A stretch of 64,000 nt of DNA from Nitrospirillum amazonense (GTDB lineage: Bacteria > Pseudomonadota > Alphaproteobacteria > Azospirillales > Azospirillaceae): positions 370,917-434,916 of the forward strand of contig NZ_VITN01000004.1 of assembly GCF_007828045.1 (NCBI RefSeq), given 5' to 3'. The notes beneath the pieces are model-generated. The model did no database searches and was not told where the DNA came from. It saw nothing but the letters and a program-made list of their open reading frames with translations. A program made the position numbers and the translations under genes. Each line of letters opens with the position of its first letter. Within the stretch, counting starts at the first letter, position 1. Below, one piece after another: positions 28,050 through 37,491 of the stretch.

Positions 28050-28514
28050 TTGGCCGAAGCCCCCCACATCATGATCGTCGAGGCCCGGTTCTACGAGGAC
28101 ATCGGCGAGGAACTGGTGCGCGGGGCCGTGGCCGAGATCAGCCGGGCCGGCGCGACGTACGAGCATTTCCAGGTGCCGGGAGCGTTCGAGCTGCCGGCGG
28201 CCCTGCAGTATGCCGTGAAGTCCATGGACTTTTATTCCGGCCGCCGCCGCTTCGACGGCTATGTGGCGCTGGGCTGCCTCATCCGGGGCGAGACCACGCA
28301 CTACGATACCGTGGCCGCCGAATGCGCCCGCGGCCTGAACGAGCTGGTGCTGCGCCACACCCTGGCGCTGGGCTACGGCGTGCTGACGGTGGAGAATCGG
28401 GAGCAGGCCTGGGCCCGCGCGTCGGTGGCGCAGAAGAACCGGGGTGGGGAGGCGGCCCGCGCCTGCCTGGAGATGATCGAGCTGAAGCGGCAGTTCCGGC
28501 TGAACACGCGGTAG
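28050..28514 (+). CDS. ribH: 6,7-dimethyl-8-ribityllumazine synthase
   Basis: 154 residues from TTG at 28050, supported by a strong AAAGGAG site 8 bp upstream that overlaps the ribBA stop. Motifs: IMIVEARFYEDIGEELVRGA, PGAFELPAALQ, and LGCLIRGETTHYD with the catalytic His in the THYD segment. It condenses DHBP with 5-amino-6-ribitylamino-uracil. The C-terminus, ELKRQF, is typical of the family. Last rib gene in the operon. Confidence 0.94.
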   Translation: MAEAPHIMIVEARFYEDIGEELVRGAVAEISRAGATYEHFQVPGAFELPAALQYAVKSMDFYSGRRRFDGYVALGCLIRGETTHYDTVAAECARGLNELVLRHTLALGYGVLTVENREQAWARASVAQKNRGGEAARACLEMIELKRQFRLNTR

Positions 28515-28814
28515 TCTGTGCGCCCTCAAGCGGCGGGCGGGGTTTGCTTCGCCCTCAAGCGCCGGGCGCCGACATCCGTCGGCTTGGCTCATCCTCGGCT
28601 CGCGTCCTTCGGTGCTCGCTGCGGCGGCCGCCGTCGCGGCCTACAATGGCATGAATTCCGTTGGTATTTTCTTTAGTTGGCAGGGGAGAGCGGCCGCTTT
28701 ACGGGCAGGCCCGCTATGCCGGATGATTTTTCGGTTGGCCGGCGGGTCCGGCTGCCGCATCTTTCCCTACTTTCCGATTCCCCATCCTTCCTGGCGAAAA
28801 GCGTTCCCGACATC
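28515..28814. other. Spacer between ribH and nusB
   Basis: 300 bp. A GCCCTCAAGCG motif appears at 28522 and again at 28550, followed by a GC-rich block and an AT-richer segment near 28655-28680 that may hold a promoter. An ATG at 28714 is in frame with nusB but would add residues absent from the family core. No other gene seen. Confidence 0.4.
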
Positions 28815-29372
28815 ATGGCTCCCCGCAAAAAGGTCACCCCCCCCGCGCCCACGCCGGAAGTGAAACTTCCCACGCCCAAGCGGGCCGGTTCCGCCAAGGC
28901 GCGGCGCAGCGCTGCCCGCCTGAACGCCGTGCAGGCGCTGTACCAGATCGAGCTGACGGAAAGCTCGCCCGAGGTGATCATCACCGAGTACGCCAATTTC
29001 CGCCTGGGCCAGGAACTGGACGGCGACCGCTATGTCTCGGCGGATGGGGAGTTGTTCGCCGCCATCGTGCGCGGCGCCACTTCGCGCCAGCATGAGATCG
29101 ATCCGGTGCTGAGCCAAGCGCTGGACCGCCAGCACCTGGACCGGCTGGAACTGCTGCTGCGCGCCATCCTGCGCGCCGGCGCGTGGGAACTGCTGGCCGG
29201 TGGCGACACCGCCGCCCGCATCGTCATCAACGATTACATCGACGTCGCCCACGGCTTCTTCGCCGGCCGGGAACCCGGCATGATCAACGGCGTTCTGGAC
29301 AAGGTCGCCCGCATCGTCCGCCCGGATGAGCTGGCGTCCCGCGCCGGCGGCCAAGAGGGCGCCCAGGGCTGA
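28815..29372 (+). CDS. nusB: Transcription antitermination factor NusB
   Basis: 185 residues from ATG 28815. A basic, proline-rich N-terminal extension of about 30 residues precedes the all-helical NusB domain (ARLNAVQALYQIELT, LELLLRAILRAGAWELL, VINDYIDVAHGFF and the GMINGVLDKVAR C-terminus). NusB with NusE binds boxA RNA and promotes rRNA antitermination. The ribH-nusB-thiL order is conserved in alphaproteobacteria. The long N-terminus makes the exact start uncertain. Confidence 0.93.
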   Translation: MAPRKKVTPPAPTPEVKLPTPKRAGSAKARRSAARLNAVQALYQIELTESSPEVIITEYANFRLGQELDGDRYVSADGELFAAIVRGATSRQHEIDPVLSQALDRQHLDRLELLLRAILRAGAWELLAGGDTAARIVINDYIDVAHGFFAGREPGMINGVLDKVARIVRPDELASRAGGQEGAQG

Positions 29373-29406
29373 CGCCCGCCCCGACGTTGAGAGGTTGACC
29401 CAGCGG

Positions 29407-30483
29407 ATGGTGGACACGGGTACCGATCCCTGCGCCCCGGCGCCTGCCGCCGCCAAGCCGGACAAGGGCGCCGACCAGCCGCTGGGGGAATTCGACCGCA
29501 TCGCCCGCTATTTCCGCCCGCTGGCCCAGGGCTTCCCCGGGGCGCAGGGCCTGCGCGACGACGCCGCCTATGTCAGCGTGCCACCGGGCAAGGAACTGGT
29601 GGTCACCACCGACGCCATGGTGGCCGGCGTCCATTTCTTCCCCGACGACGCGCCCGGCCTGGTGGCCGGCAAGCTGCTGCGCACCAACCTGTCCGACCTG
29701 GCGGCCAAGGGGGCGGATCCCCTGGCCTACAGCCTGGTGACCAGCCTGCCGCGCACCCTGCCGGAGGAATGGCTGGCCGGATTCGCCAGCGGCTTGGCCG
29801 CCGACCAGGCGGAGTTCGGCATCCACCTGCTGGGCGGGGACAGCACCGTTACCGATGGGCCCATCACCCTGGCCATCAGCGCCCTGGGCCTGATCGACAC
29901 CGGTACAGCCGTCCGCCGCGTCGGCGCCGGGCCGGGCGACCTGGTCTTCGTCACCGGAACCATCGGCGACGCCACGCTGGGCCTGGCCCTGGTCCGCCAG
30001 CGCAAGGGGCCCGTGCCCGAGGACGACCGCCAGTTCCTCCTGGACCGCTTCTACCGCCCCCGGCCACGCCTGGGTGTGGGCCCGGTGTTGCGCGCCGGCG
30101 CCACCGCGTCGGCCGACGTGTCGGACGGCCTGCTGGCCGACCTGGGACATATCGTGCGTGAAAGCGGCCTGGTGGCGGTGGTGGAGGCCGGACGCATTCC
30201 CCTGTCGCCGCCCGCCCGCCGCATGCTGGCCGGGCACGCGTGCACCATCACCGACCTGGCCACGGGCGGCGAGGATTACGAGGTGGTGTTCACCGTCCCG
30301 CCGGCCAAGCGCGCCGCCGTCATGGCCGCGGCGGCCAAGGCCAAGCTGACCATCACCGAAATCGGCAGCCTGCGTCCCCTGGCGGCCGGCGGCGGCTACA
30401 CCGACGGCACCGGTCCCGCCCGGCTGGTGGACGCCATGGGCCGGGACATCACCCCCCGCGCCGCCGGCTGGCAGCACTTCTGA
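29407..30483 (+). CDS. thiL: Thiamine-monophosphate kinase
   Basis: 358 residues from ATG 29407. AIRS/PurM-like fold: GEFDRIARYF, GLRDDAAYV, VTTDAMVAGVHF, NLSDLAAKGADPLAY, LGGDSTVT, VTGTIGDATLGL, SADVSDGLLADLGHI and the C-terminal GGEDYEVVF. It phosphorylates thiamine monophosphate to thiamine diphosphate. The N-terminus carries about 20 extra residues rich in Ala and Pro. It lies 34 bp after nusB. Confidence 0.95.
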   Translation: MVDTGTDPCAPAPAAAKPDKGADQPLGEFDRIARYFRPLAQGFPGAQGLRDDAAYVSVPPGKELVVTTDAMVAGVHFFPDDAPGLVAGKLLRTNLSDLAAKGADPLAYSLVTSLPRTLPEEWLAGFASGLAADQAEFGIHLLGGDSTVTDGPITLAISALGLIDTGTAVRRVGAGPGDLVFVTGTIGDATLGLALVRQRKGPVPEDDRQFLLDRFYRPRPRLGVGPVLRAGATASADVSDGLLADLGHIVRESGLVAVVEAGRIPLSPPARRMLAGHACTITDLATGGEDYEVVFTVPPAKRAAVMAAAAKAKLTITEIGSLRPLAAGGGYTDGTGPARLVDAMGRDITPRAAGWQHF

Positions 30484-30627
30484 TCCTGGTCTATTGTGGC
30501 GGTGGGGAGCCTTGCCCTTGGCTGGGCACGGTTTTTTAACGCCCTGGCGTCAGGATGGCGCCCAGGGGTGGGAATTCCGCCCCGTCGCGGTCTTTTCCCT
30601 GAATGCTTGTCCCCTGGATGCATATCG

Positions 30628-31080
30628 ATGAAAAAAATTCTTTTCCTGGTGGTGGCGCTGCTGGCCCTGATCGGTGCCGGCGTGGGCGGTTACATCTTCC
30701 TGGTCCACAAGGATGGTCAGCCCAAGGCGGAGGAGGAGAAGAAGAAGCCCGTGGGCCCGCCGCAGTTCGTGGATATCGGCCCCTTCGTCCTGCCCGTCAT
30801 GGGCGACAAGCAGATCGAGCAGAACCTGTTACTGCAGGTGCAAATCCAGGTGGCCAGCGACGAGGCCAAGGATAAGGTCAAGGAACGGCGCTACATCCTG
30901 CAGAACGCCTACATCGAGACTCTATACGGCAAGTTGGGCCAGCAGCAGATCAAGGCCGGGCAGGTCATCGACGTGGTGGCGGTGCGCCGCTGGCTGATCG
31001 AGGCCACGCCCAAGGTGATGGGCGAGGGCGTGGTCGATGATGTGCTGATCCAGGCCGTCAACCAGCACCCGGCCTACTGA
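30628..31080 (+). CDS. fliL: FliL-family flagellar basal-body-associated protein
   Basis: 150 residues. One N-terminal membrane helix (MKKILFLVVALLALIGAGVG), a charged linker (AEEEKKK) and a periplasmic SPFH-like domain (FVDIGPFVLPVMGDKQIEQN...LLQVQIQVA). FliL surrounds the stator and supports torque. Here it is separated from other flagellar genes; the motB gene lies 15 kb away. A FliL paralogue with another role cannot be excluded. Followed 2 bp later by a GNAT gene. Confidence 0.75.
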   Translation: MKKILFLVVALLALIGAGVGGYIFLVHKDGQPKAEEEKKKPVGPPQFVDIGPFVLPVMGDKQIEQNLLLQVQIQVASDEAKDKVKERRYILQNAYIETLYGKLGQQQIKAGQVIDVVAVRRWLIEATPKVMGEGVVDDVLIQAVNQHPAY

Positions 31081-31082
31081 CG

Positions 31083-31571
31083 ATGGCGGACATGGTCATC
31101 CGCCCCTACCGCCCCGGTGACGAGTCGGGCATCGCCGAACTCATCGTCCCCATCCAGCGGGAAGAGTTCGACATTCCCATCACCTATGCCGAACAGCCCG
31201 ATCTGCGCGACATTCCAGGCTTTTACCAGCAGGGCGCCGGGGAATTCTGGGTGGCGGAGGAGGGGGAGCGCATCGTCGGCACCATCGCGATGAAGGACAT
31301 CGGTGACGGCGCGGCCGCCTTGCGCAAGATGTTCGTGGCGGCCAGTCACCGGGGCGCGCCCCATCGGCTGGCCGCCCGCCTGTTGGCGGTTTTGCTGGCA
31401 CATGCCAGGGACCGGGCGCTGCGGTCCGTGTGTTTGGGCACAACCGCTAAGTTCCTGGCGGCCCATCGATTTTATGAGAAATGCGGTTTTTCCCAGATTA
31501 CCCCTGACGAGTTACCCCCATCCTTTCCACGCATGGCGGTCGACACCCGGTTTTACTTTCTGACCCTTTAG
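31083..31571 (+). CDS. GNAT-family N-acetyltransferase
   Basis: 162 residues. Acetyltransferase core with IRPYRPGDESGIAELI at the start, a VAEEGERIVGTIAMKDI beta-bulge, the acetyl-CoA segment around LRKMFVAASHRGAPHRLAARL (the usual Q/RxxGxG/A loop is somewhat altered), and the C-terminal FYEKCGFSQI. Substrate unknown. Starts 2 bp after the FliL stop, so it is probably co-expressed. Confidence 0.8.
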   Translation: MADMVIRPYRPGDESGIAELIVPIQREEFDIPITYAEQPDLRDIPGFYQQGAGEFWVAEEGERIVGTIAMKDIGDGAAALRKMFVAASHRGAPHRLAARLLAVLLAHARDRALRSVCLGTTAKFLAAHRFYEKCGFSQITPDELPPSFPRMAVDTRFYFLTL

Positions 31572-31706
31572 ACGCCACCTTGCGGGGCGATTGCTTAAGC
31601 CCTGTTTCCATGTCACTTTTTTCAGGCTGAAACGGCGACCGACACCCAGCGCTCAGAATTGGGGCGGCGCCGGCTCTGGGAAACCAGTCTGGGAAAAGGA
31701 AACGAC

Positions 31707-33830
31707 ATGACAGGAGTGCTTCCCTTCGTGTGGGGGTGCGGCGCCTTGGCCGTGCTCTATGGTCTTTTCACCGCCAGGTCCGTGCTCTCCGCCAGCCCGG
31801 GCAATCCCCGCATGCTGGAAATCGCGGCGGCCATCCAAGAGGGGGCGGGGGCGTACCTCAACCGCCAGTACCGCACCATCGCCTTGGTCGGCGTCGTCAT
31901 CGCCATCCTGCTGTACGTCACCCTGAAATGGTACGTTGCCCTGGGCTTCGTCGTGGGCGCCGTGCTGTCGGCGGCGGCGGGCTACATCGGCATGAACGTC
32001 TCCGTCCGCGCCAACGTGCGTACGGCGGAGGCATCGCGCCATGGACTGGCGGCAGGCCTGTCCATCGCCTTCCGCTCCGGCGCCGTCACCGGCATGCTGG
32101 TGGCGGGCCTGGCGCTTCTGGGCGTCTCCGGCTATTTCGGACTGCTTTCCCAACTGGAGATCACGGGGCGGCCGTTGGTCGATGCGCTGGTGGCGTTGGG
32201 CTTCGGCGCCTCGCTCATCTCCATCTTCGCGCGCCTGGGCGGCGGCATCTTCACCAAGGGGGCGGACGTGGGCGCCGACCTGGTGGGCAAGGTCGAGGCG
32301 GGCATCCCCGAGGATGATCCCCGCAACCCCGCCGTCATCGCCGACAATGTGGGCGACAACGTGGGCGACTGCGCCGGCATGGCCGCCGACCTGTTCGAGA
32401 CCTATGCCGTCACCACGGTGGCGACCATGGTGCTGGCCTCCATCTTCTTCGCCGGCACCGACCTGCTGGCGCCCCTGATGCTGTACCCGCTGGCCATCGG
32501 CGGCGTCTGCATCATCACCTCCATCATCGGCACCTACTTCGTGCGGCTGGGCGCCAGCGGCAACATCATGGGCGCGCTCTACAAGGGCCTGATCGCCACC
32601 GGCGTGCTGTCGCTGGCGGGCATCTGGGCCGTCACCTACTGGGTGCTGCCCGACCATCTGCAGACCGCCTTCTCCGTCAACGGCAAGGAGTTCACCGGCC
32701 AGACGCTGTACGGCTGCGCCGTGGTGGGGCTGGTGGTCACGGCGCTGATCGTCTGGATCACCGAGTACTACACCGGCACCAACTACCGCCCGGTGAAGTC
32801 GGTGGCGCAAAGCTCCACCACCGGCCACGGCACCAACGTCATCCAGGGCCTGGCCATCTCCATGGAGTCGACGGCCCTGCCGGCCGTCGTCATCTGCGCC
32901 GCCATCCTGGTGACGCACCTCATGGCCGGCCTGATGGGTATCGCCATCGCCGTCACCAGCATGCTGGCCCTGGCCGGCATGATCGTGGCCCTGGACGCCT
33001 ACGGCCCCGTCACCGACAACGGCGGTGGCATCGCGGAGATGGCGGACCTGCCGGCGGAGGTGCGGGTGACCACCGACGCGCTGGACGCCGTGGGCAACAC
33101 CACCAAGGCGGTGACCAAGGGCTATGCCATCGGCTCGGCCGGCCTGGGCGCCCTGGTGCTGTTCGCCGCCTACAACGAAGACCTGCATTACTTCATGGCC
33201 AACCCGACCGACTATCCCTACTTCGCCGACCTGTCGGGCAAGCTGGACTTCGGATTGGATAACCCCTTCGTCGTCGTGGGCCTGATCCTGGGGGGGCTGC
33301 TGCCCTTCCTGTTTGGCGCCATGGGCATGACGGCGGTGGGCCGCGCCGCCGGCTCGGTGGTGGAGGAGGTGCGGCGCCAGTTCCGCGAGAACACCGGCAT
33401 CATGGCCGGCACGTCCAAGCCGGACTACGGCCAGGCGGTGGACCTGCTGACCCGCGCCGCCATCAAGGAGATGATCATCCCCTCGCTGTTGCCGGTGCTG
33501 GCGCCGGTGGTGCTGTACTTCGTCATCAACGCCATCGCCGGCAAGGGGGCGGCATTCTCGGCGGTGGGCGCCATGCTGCTGGGCGTCATCGTCACCGGGC
33601 TGTTCGTCGCCATCTCCATGACGTCAGGCGGCGGCGCCTGGGACAATGCCAAGAAGTACATCGAGGAAGGCCACCATGGCGGCAAGGGCTCGGACGCGCA
33701 CAAGGCGGCCGTGACCGGCGACACCGTGGGCGATCCCTACAAGGACACGGCCGGCCCCGCCGTGAACCCCATGATCAAGATCACCAACATCGTGGCGCTG
33801 CTGCTGCTGGCCATCCTGGCCCACGGCTGA
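31707..33830 (+). CDS. hppA: Membrane-bound proton-translocating pyrophosphatase
   Basis: 707 residues, about 16 transmembrane helices. The PPi/Mg site is intact ([56 protein letters not shown]-terminal [20 protein letters not shown]). The [18 protein letters not shown] segment has Lys where K+-dependent enzymes have Ala, placing it in the K+-independent H+-pumping class. It couples cytosolic PPi hydrolysis to proton export. ATG preceded by AAAAGGAAACGAC. Closed by a strong terminator. Confidence 0.96.
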   Translation: MTGVLPFVWGCGALAVLYGLFTARSVLSASPGNPRMLEIAAAIQEGAGAYLNRQYRTIALVGVVIAILLYVTLKWYVALGFVVGAVLSAAAGYIGMNVSVRANVRTAEASRHGLAAGLSIAFRSGAVTGMLVAGLALLGVSGYFGLLSQLEITGRPLVDALVALGFGASLISIFARLGGGIFTKGADVGADLVGKVEAGIPEDDPRNPAVIADNVGDNVGDCAGMAADLFETYAVTTVATMVLASIFFAGTDLLAPLMLYPLAIGGVCIITSIIGTYFVRLGASGNIMGALYKGLIATGVLSLAGIWAVTYWVLPDHLQTAFSVNGKEFTGQTLYGCAVVGLVVTALIVWITEYYTGTNYRPVKSVAQSSTTGHGTNVIQGLAISMESTALPAVVICAAILVTHLMAGLMGIAIAVTSMLALAGMIVALDAYGPVTDNGGGIAEMADLPAEVRVTTDALDAVGNTTKAVTKGYAIGSAGLGALVLFAAYNEDLHYFMANPTDYPYFADLSGKLDFGLDNPFVVVGLILGGLLPFLFGAMGMTAVGRAAGSVVEEVRRQFRENTGIMAGTSKPDYGQAVDLLTRAAIKEMIIPSLLPVLAPVVLYFVINAIAGKGAAFSAVGAMLLGVIVTGLFVAISMTSGGGAWDNAKKYIEEGHHGGKGSDAHKAAVTGDTVGDPYKDTAGPAVNPMIKITNIVALLLLAILAHG

Positions 33831-33853
33831 CGGGCACCGTACAGCCTCAAACA

Positions 33854-33883
33854 AAAACCCCGGGGCGGCCGCTCCGGGGTTTT
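33854..33883. terminator. Rho-independent terminator between hppA and bamE
   Basis: AAAACCCCGG and its complement CCGGGGTTTT form a 10-bp stem, extendable inwards, followed by TTTCTTTAT. It separates convergent hppA and bamE and can work in both directions. Confidence 0.85.
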
Positions 33884-33919
33884 CTTTATCTCGAAGACTG
33901 AAATGACGGGCAGGGCGCC

Positions 33920-34405
33920 TCAGCTGCCGCCACCCTTCTTCTTCTTGTCGTCCTTCTTCTTCTCGCGGTTGAGGTTGCCCATCAACTGCTCCAGGAAGGT
34001 GACCTCATGGCCGGCCGTCGGGGTTTCGCGATCCTCGGGGCTGATGTCCTGCTGCTGCGTCAGGTCCACGTCGCCGACGGTGCTGACCACGCCTTGGTCG
34101 TTGAAGCTGACCTGCAGCACCCGCTGCTGCACGACATCGGGATCGAAGAAGGCTTCGTTCTCGGTGATGGCGCCGATGTAGTACCAGACGTTGGCGTCCA
34201 GCGTGCTGGTGGTGCTGGGCGAGCCCAGGGCCTTCTGGACGTCTTCCTTGGTGCTGGTCCCCGGATGGACGTCGGCCAGGCGGCGGTCTTCCACCAGGTT
34301 GCCGCGGTTGTTCACCGTGGGGGTGCAGGCCGTCAGCCCGATCCCGAGCAGGCCCACGCCAATCAGGCCGGCGGGAGACAGCAACTTAAGGGTCTTGTTC
34401 GGCAT
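33920..34405 (-). CDS. bamE: Outer membrane assembly lipoprotein BamE (SmpA/OmlA)
   Basis: 161 residues. Lipoprotein signal with lipobox LTAC at about residue 27, followed by GNLVEDRRLADVHPGTSTKEDV and the LGSPSTTSTLDANVWYYIG segment that defines SmpA/OmlA. BamE is a periplasmic-face lipoprotein of the BAM complex inserting beta-barrel proteins. The extended Lys-rich C-terminus (REKKKDDKKKKGGGS) is typical of alphaproteobacterial members. Divergent from the bc1 chaperone gene. Confidence 0.9.
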   Translation of the reverse strand: MPNKTLKLLSPAGLIGVGLLGIGLTACTPTVNNRGNLVEDRRLADVHPGTSTKEDVQKALGSPSTTSTLDANVWYYIGAITENEAFFDPDVVQQRVLQVSFNDQGVVSTVGDVDLTQQQDISPEDRETPTAGHEVTFLEQLMGNLNREKKKDDKKKKGGGS

Positions 34406-34652
34406 GGTCTAAGACGTTAATCCCAAGAACGTTGATCGCGGGTCGGCCCCGTTCCACGATTGAGGCACCGCCCGTCCGTCGCGGGGGATGCGATAATCCG
34501 GAGATTGAGGACCAACCGGCCCGGGTTCCAGGCCATCCCCGTCCGGCGTGACATCCCGTGTCACGCTTGACCGGTGGACGACCACCCCCCATCTGGCCGG
34601 TGACAATCGCACCAGCCGCTTTGTCCTGTCAACGAAAGCCGGGTTCCGCGCC

Positions 34653-35225
34653 GTGATCGCCTTGCTGAAGTCCCTGTTCAGCCGCAACCGCCACCAGGCG
34701 GCCGTGTTGCGCCTCTATGCCGGCATCGTCGATCAGGCGCGCCAGCCCCAATTCTACACGGCGGCGGCGGGCCACGCCCGCGGGGTGCCCGACACGGTGG
34801 AGGGCCGGTTCGAGGTGATGACCCTGCACGCATGGCTGGTGATGCGCCGCCTGGCGGCCGAGGGGCCGGATCTGGCGGGCCTCAATCAAGCACTGTTCGA
34901 CCACATGTTCACCGACCTGGACTTCAGCCTGCGCGAACTGGGCGCCAGCGAGATGGTGGTGGGCAAGAAGGTCAAGGACCTGGGCACACATTTCTATGGC
35001 CGGGCCGATGCGTACGAATCGGGCCTGAAGGAGGAGGCTGAGGGGGACAGGACGGTGCTGGAAGAGGCGCTGGACCGCAACCTTTTCGGCTCCACCCTGC
35101 CAGATGGGCCGGAAGTAACGGCAATGGCCGACTATGTCATGGCCGCAGCCGCCCGTCTGGCGGCGTACCCACTTGAATCTTTGCTGGCTGATGGTCCGGC
35201 GTTCCCCGCCGCACCCCGGCTATGA
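34653..35225 (+). CDS. Ubiquinol-cytochrome c chaperone (UQCC1/Cbp3-like)
   Basis: 190 residues from GTG 34653; an upstream ATG at 34548 would add 35 residues unlike the family. Helical protein with LYAGIVDQARQPQFYTAAA, RFEVMTLHAWLVMRRLA, LFDHMFTDLDFSLRELG and VGKKVKDLGTHFYGRADAYE, matching the Cbp3/UQCC1 domain that assists cytochrome b assembly in mitochondria. Its bacterial form is characteristic of alphaproteobacteria. It is followed by DUF177 and rpmF, a conserved neighbourhood. Confidence 0.85.
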   Translation: MIALLKSLFSRNRHQAAVLRLYAGIVDQARQPQFYTAAAGHARGVPDTVEGRFEVMTLHAWLVMRRLAAEGPDLAGLNQALFDHMFTDLDFSLRELGASEMVVGKKVKDLGTHFYGRADAYESGLKEEAEGDRTVLEEALDRNLFGSTLPDGPEVTAMADYVMAAAARLAAYPLESLLADGPAFPAAPRL

Positions 35226-35265
35226 AGCCCTACCATTGTTTCCTTGTGAGTCTGGAGCATGCGTC

Positions 35266-35916
35266 ATGGCCGACATGGCCCCTGAATTTTCCCGACCCGT
35301 CATCGCCGACAAGGTGTCCGCCCGCGAAAGCGTGGAGAAGATCACGGCCGGTCCGGCGGAGCGCGCCGCGCTGGCCAAGCGCCTGGATCTCGTGTCGCTG
35401 GACAGCCTGACGGCCCTGGTGCGCCTGCGCCGCATCCGGGGCGGCCAGATGGTGCGCGTCACCGGCGAGTTGGAGGCCGAGGTGGTGCAGAGCTGCGTGG
35501 TGACGCTGGAACCGCTGCCGGCCCAGGTGCGCGACACCTTCCAGGCCCTGTTCGCCCCGGCCCACCTGGTGCCCAAGGACGAGGACGAGCTGGACAACCT
35601 GGGCCTGGACGATGAGGCCGACCCGCCCGAACCCATCGAGAACGGCCGCATCGACATCGGCGAACTGGTGGCCCAGCACCTGTCGCTGGCTCTCGACCCC
35701 TATCCCCGCAAGGCGGATGCCGAGCGCTTCGTGCATGTCGAGGATTGGGAGGGCGAGGGCGAATTCCCCGACGCGCCCAACGAGCCACCGCCGGATATGG
35801 ACGGTGGCGAGGACGCGGAGTCGCCCGCAAGTGGCGCGCCGCCCGCCCAGGACGCCGACGGTGGGGAGAAGCCGAATCCCTTTGCCGCCCTTGCGAAGCT
35901 GGTGCCTAAGACTTAA
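35266..35916 (+). CDS. DUF177/YceD family protein
   Basis: 216 residues. The DUF177 core includes VTGELEAEVVQSCVVTLEPL, an acidic stretch and the NGRIDIGELVAQHLSLALDPYPR segment. The C-terminus is extended, acidic and proline-rich. YceD proteins are linked with 23S rRNA maturation and sit next to rpmF across bacteria, as here (238 bp upstream). ATG at 35266. Confidence 0.88.
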   Translation: MADMAPEFSRPVIADKVSARESVEKITAGPAERAALAKRLDLVSLDSLTALVRLRRIRGGQMVRVTGELEAEVVQSCVVTLEPLPAQVRDTFQALFAPAHLVPKDEDELDNLGLDDEADPPEPIENGRIDIGELVAQHLSLALDPYPRKADAERFVHVEDWEGEGEFPDAPNEPPPDMDGGEDAESPASGAPPAQDADGGEKPNPFAALAKLVPKT

Positions 35917-36154
35917 TTTGGTCTTTGGCGCTTGCCCTTGCCGGGGATTTCGAGTACTTAAGGCGCCCTGTTTGATCCGGTCCAGGGTTGGGCCGGGTTC
36001 GTTGTCGTTTGACCCCGTATCGTTTTCCGCAAGCCCGTCCCCAGTAAATTGGGGGTGGGAAAAGGATGGCGGTTTCGCTAAAGCATGGGGCCTGACGATG
36101 GTTAGCAAGACGGCACGCGAGTGGTCGTCTTAATCGAGTAGAGAGTAGACGATC

Positions 36155-36346
36155 ATGGCCGTTCCTAAGAAAAAGACCTCCCAGTCTCGCCGCAACATGC
36201 GCCGTTCGCACCACGCCATCAGCGCCGGTGCGCACCACGAGTGCAGCAACTGCGGTGAGCTGACCCGCCCGCACCACGTCTGTGGCTCCTGCGGCCACTA
36301 CGACGGCCGTGAGGTCGTCGTCGACACTGCTGCCGCTGCCGCCTGA
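36155..36346 (+). CDS. rpmF: 50S ribosomal protein L32
   Basis: 63 residues. [20 protein letters not shown] start, then a four-cysteine zinc motif (CSNCGEL, CGSCGHY) of the zinc-binding L32 type. Part of the rpmF-plsX-fabH cluster linking ribosome and lipid synthesis. The 238-bp leader from DUF177 contains no gene and probably carries the promoter. Confidence 0.97.
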   Translation: MAVPKKKTSQSRRNMRRSHHAISAGAHHECSNCGELTRPHHVCGSCGHYDGREVVVDTAAAAA

Positions 36347-36382
36347 TCCGGTTCGCCCGGTGCTTGAGGAGGTCGCCGTCCG

Positions 36383-37456
36383 GTGAGCACACGCCTGCGA
36401 ATCGCCCTGGATGCGATGGGCGGCGATCATGCCCCGGACATGGTGGTGGACGGCGCGGATATCGCGCGCGAACGCTGCCCCAACGTCGACTTCCTGTTCG
36501 TCGGTGACGAGCAGCGCATCAACGCGCTGCTCGACGCCCGGCCGGCACTGAAGGCGATCTCTCAGGTTCGCCATACAGCTGACGTTGTGGCCATGGACGC
36601 GAAGCCGTCCGTGGCCCTTCGTTCTGGCCGCGGTTCCAGCATGCGTCTGGCCATCGACGCCGTGGCGTCGGGGGAGGCGGCCAGCGTCGTCTCCGCCGGC
36701 AATACCGGCGCGCTGATGGCCATGGCCAAGTTCGTGCTGAAGACCCTGCCGGGGATCGACCGGCCGGCCATCGCGTCTATGCTGCCCACCATGCGGGGCG
36801 ACTGCGTGATGCTGGATCTGGGCGCCAACCTGGAATGCGACGCCGACAACCTGGTGCAGTTCGCCGTGCTGGGCACCGTGTTCGCCCAGACGGTGCTGGG
36901 CCTGCTGGAACCCACCATCGGCCTGCTGAACGTGGGGTCGGAGGAGCAGAAGGGCCATGAGGCCATCCGCACCGCCGCCTCCGCCCTGCGCGCCACGCCG
37001 CTGGCCCGCAACTTCCACGGCTTCGTGGAAGGCACCGACATCGCCGCCGGCACGGTGGACGTGGTCGTGACCGATGGGTTCACCGGCAACGTCGCCCTGA
37101 AGACGGCCGAGGGCACCGGCAAGCTCTTCGGCGAATTCCTGCGCCGCACCTTCCAATCCTCCCTGCTGGCCAAACTGGGCTATCTGCTGGCCCGCACCGC
37201 CTTCAACAAGTTGCGCCAGCGCATGGATCCCCGCCGCTACAACGGCGCGATGTTCCTTGGTCTGCAAGGCGTGTGCGTGAAAAGCCACGGCGGCACCGAC
37301 GGGCTGGGCTTTGCCAACGCCATCTGCGTGGCGGTGGATCTGGTCCAGCACGGCTTCAACGAGAAAATCCGCAAGGAGCTGGCCTTGCTGCAGGAAAGCC
37401 TGCAGGCGGCATCCGCCGCCGCTTCCGGTTCCGACCCCCAGGCCGTCGCCCAGTGA
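36383..37456 (+). CDS. plsX: Phosphate acyltransferase PlsX
   Basis: 357 residues. IALDAMGGDHAPDMVVDGA N-terminus, RGSSMRLAIDAVASGEA, SAGNTGALMAM, LDLGANLECDADNLVQFA and VVTDGFTGNVALKTAEG are the PlsX signatures. It converts acyl-ACP to acyl-phosphate for PlsY. GTG start preceded by TTGAGGAGG. The C-terminus is extended by an Ala-rich tail. 35 bp separate it from fabH. Confidence 0.97.
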   Translation: MSTRLRIALDAMGGDHAPDMVVDGADIARERCPNVDFLFVGDEQRINALLDARPALKAISQVRHTADVVAMDAKPSVALRSGRGSSMRLAIDAVASGEAASVVSAGNTGALMAMAKFVLKTLPGIDRPAIASMLPTMRGDCVMLDLGANLECDADNLVQFAVLGTVFAQTVLGLLEPTIGLLNVGSEEQKGHEAIRTAASALRATPLARNFHGFVEGTDIAAGTVDVVVTDGFTGNVALKTAEGTGKLFGEFLRRTFQSSLLAKLGYLLARTAFNKLRQRMDPRRYNGAMFLGLQGVCVKSHGGTDGLGFANAICVAVDLVQHGFNEKIRKELALLQESLQAASAAASGSDPQAVAQ

Positions 37457-37491
37457 CGGCCCATCCCCTGACGGCTGGTTGAACGATGGTA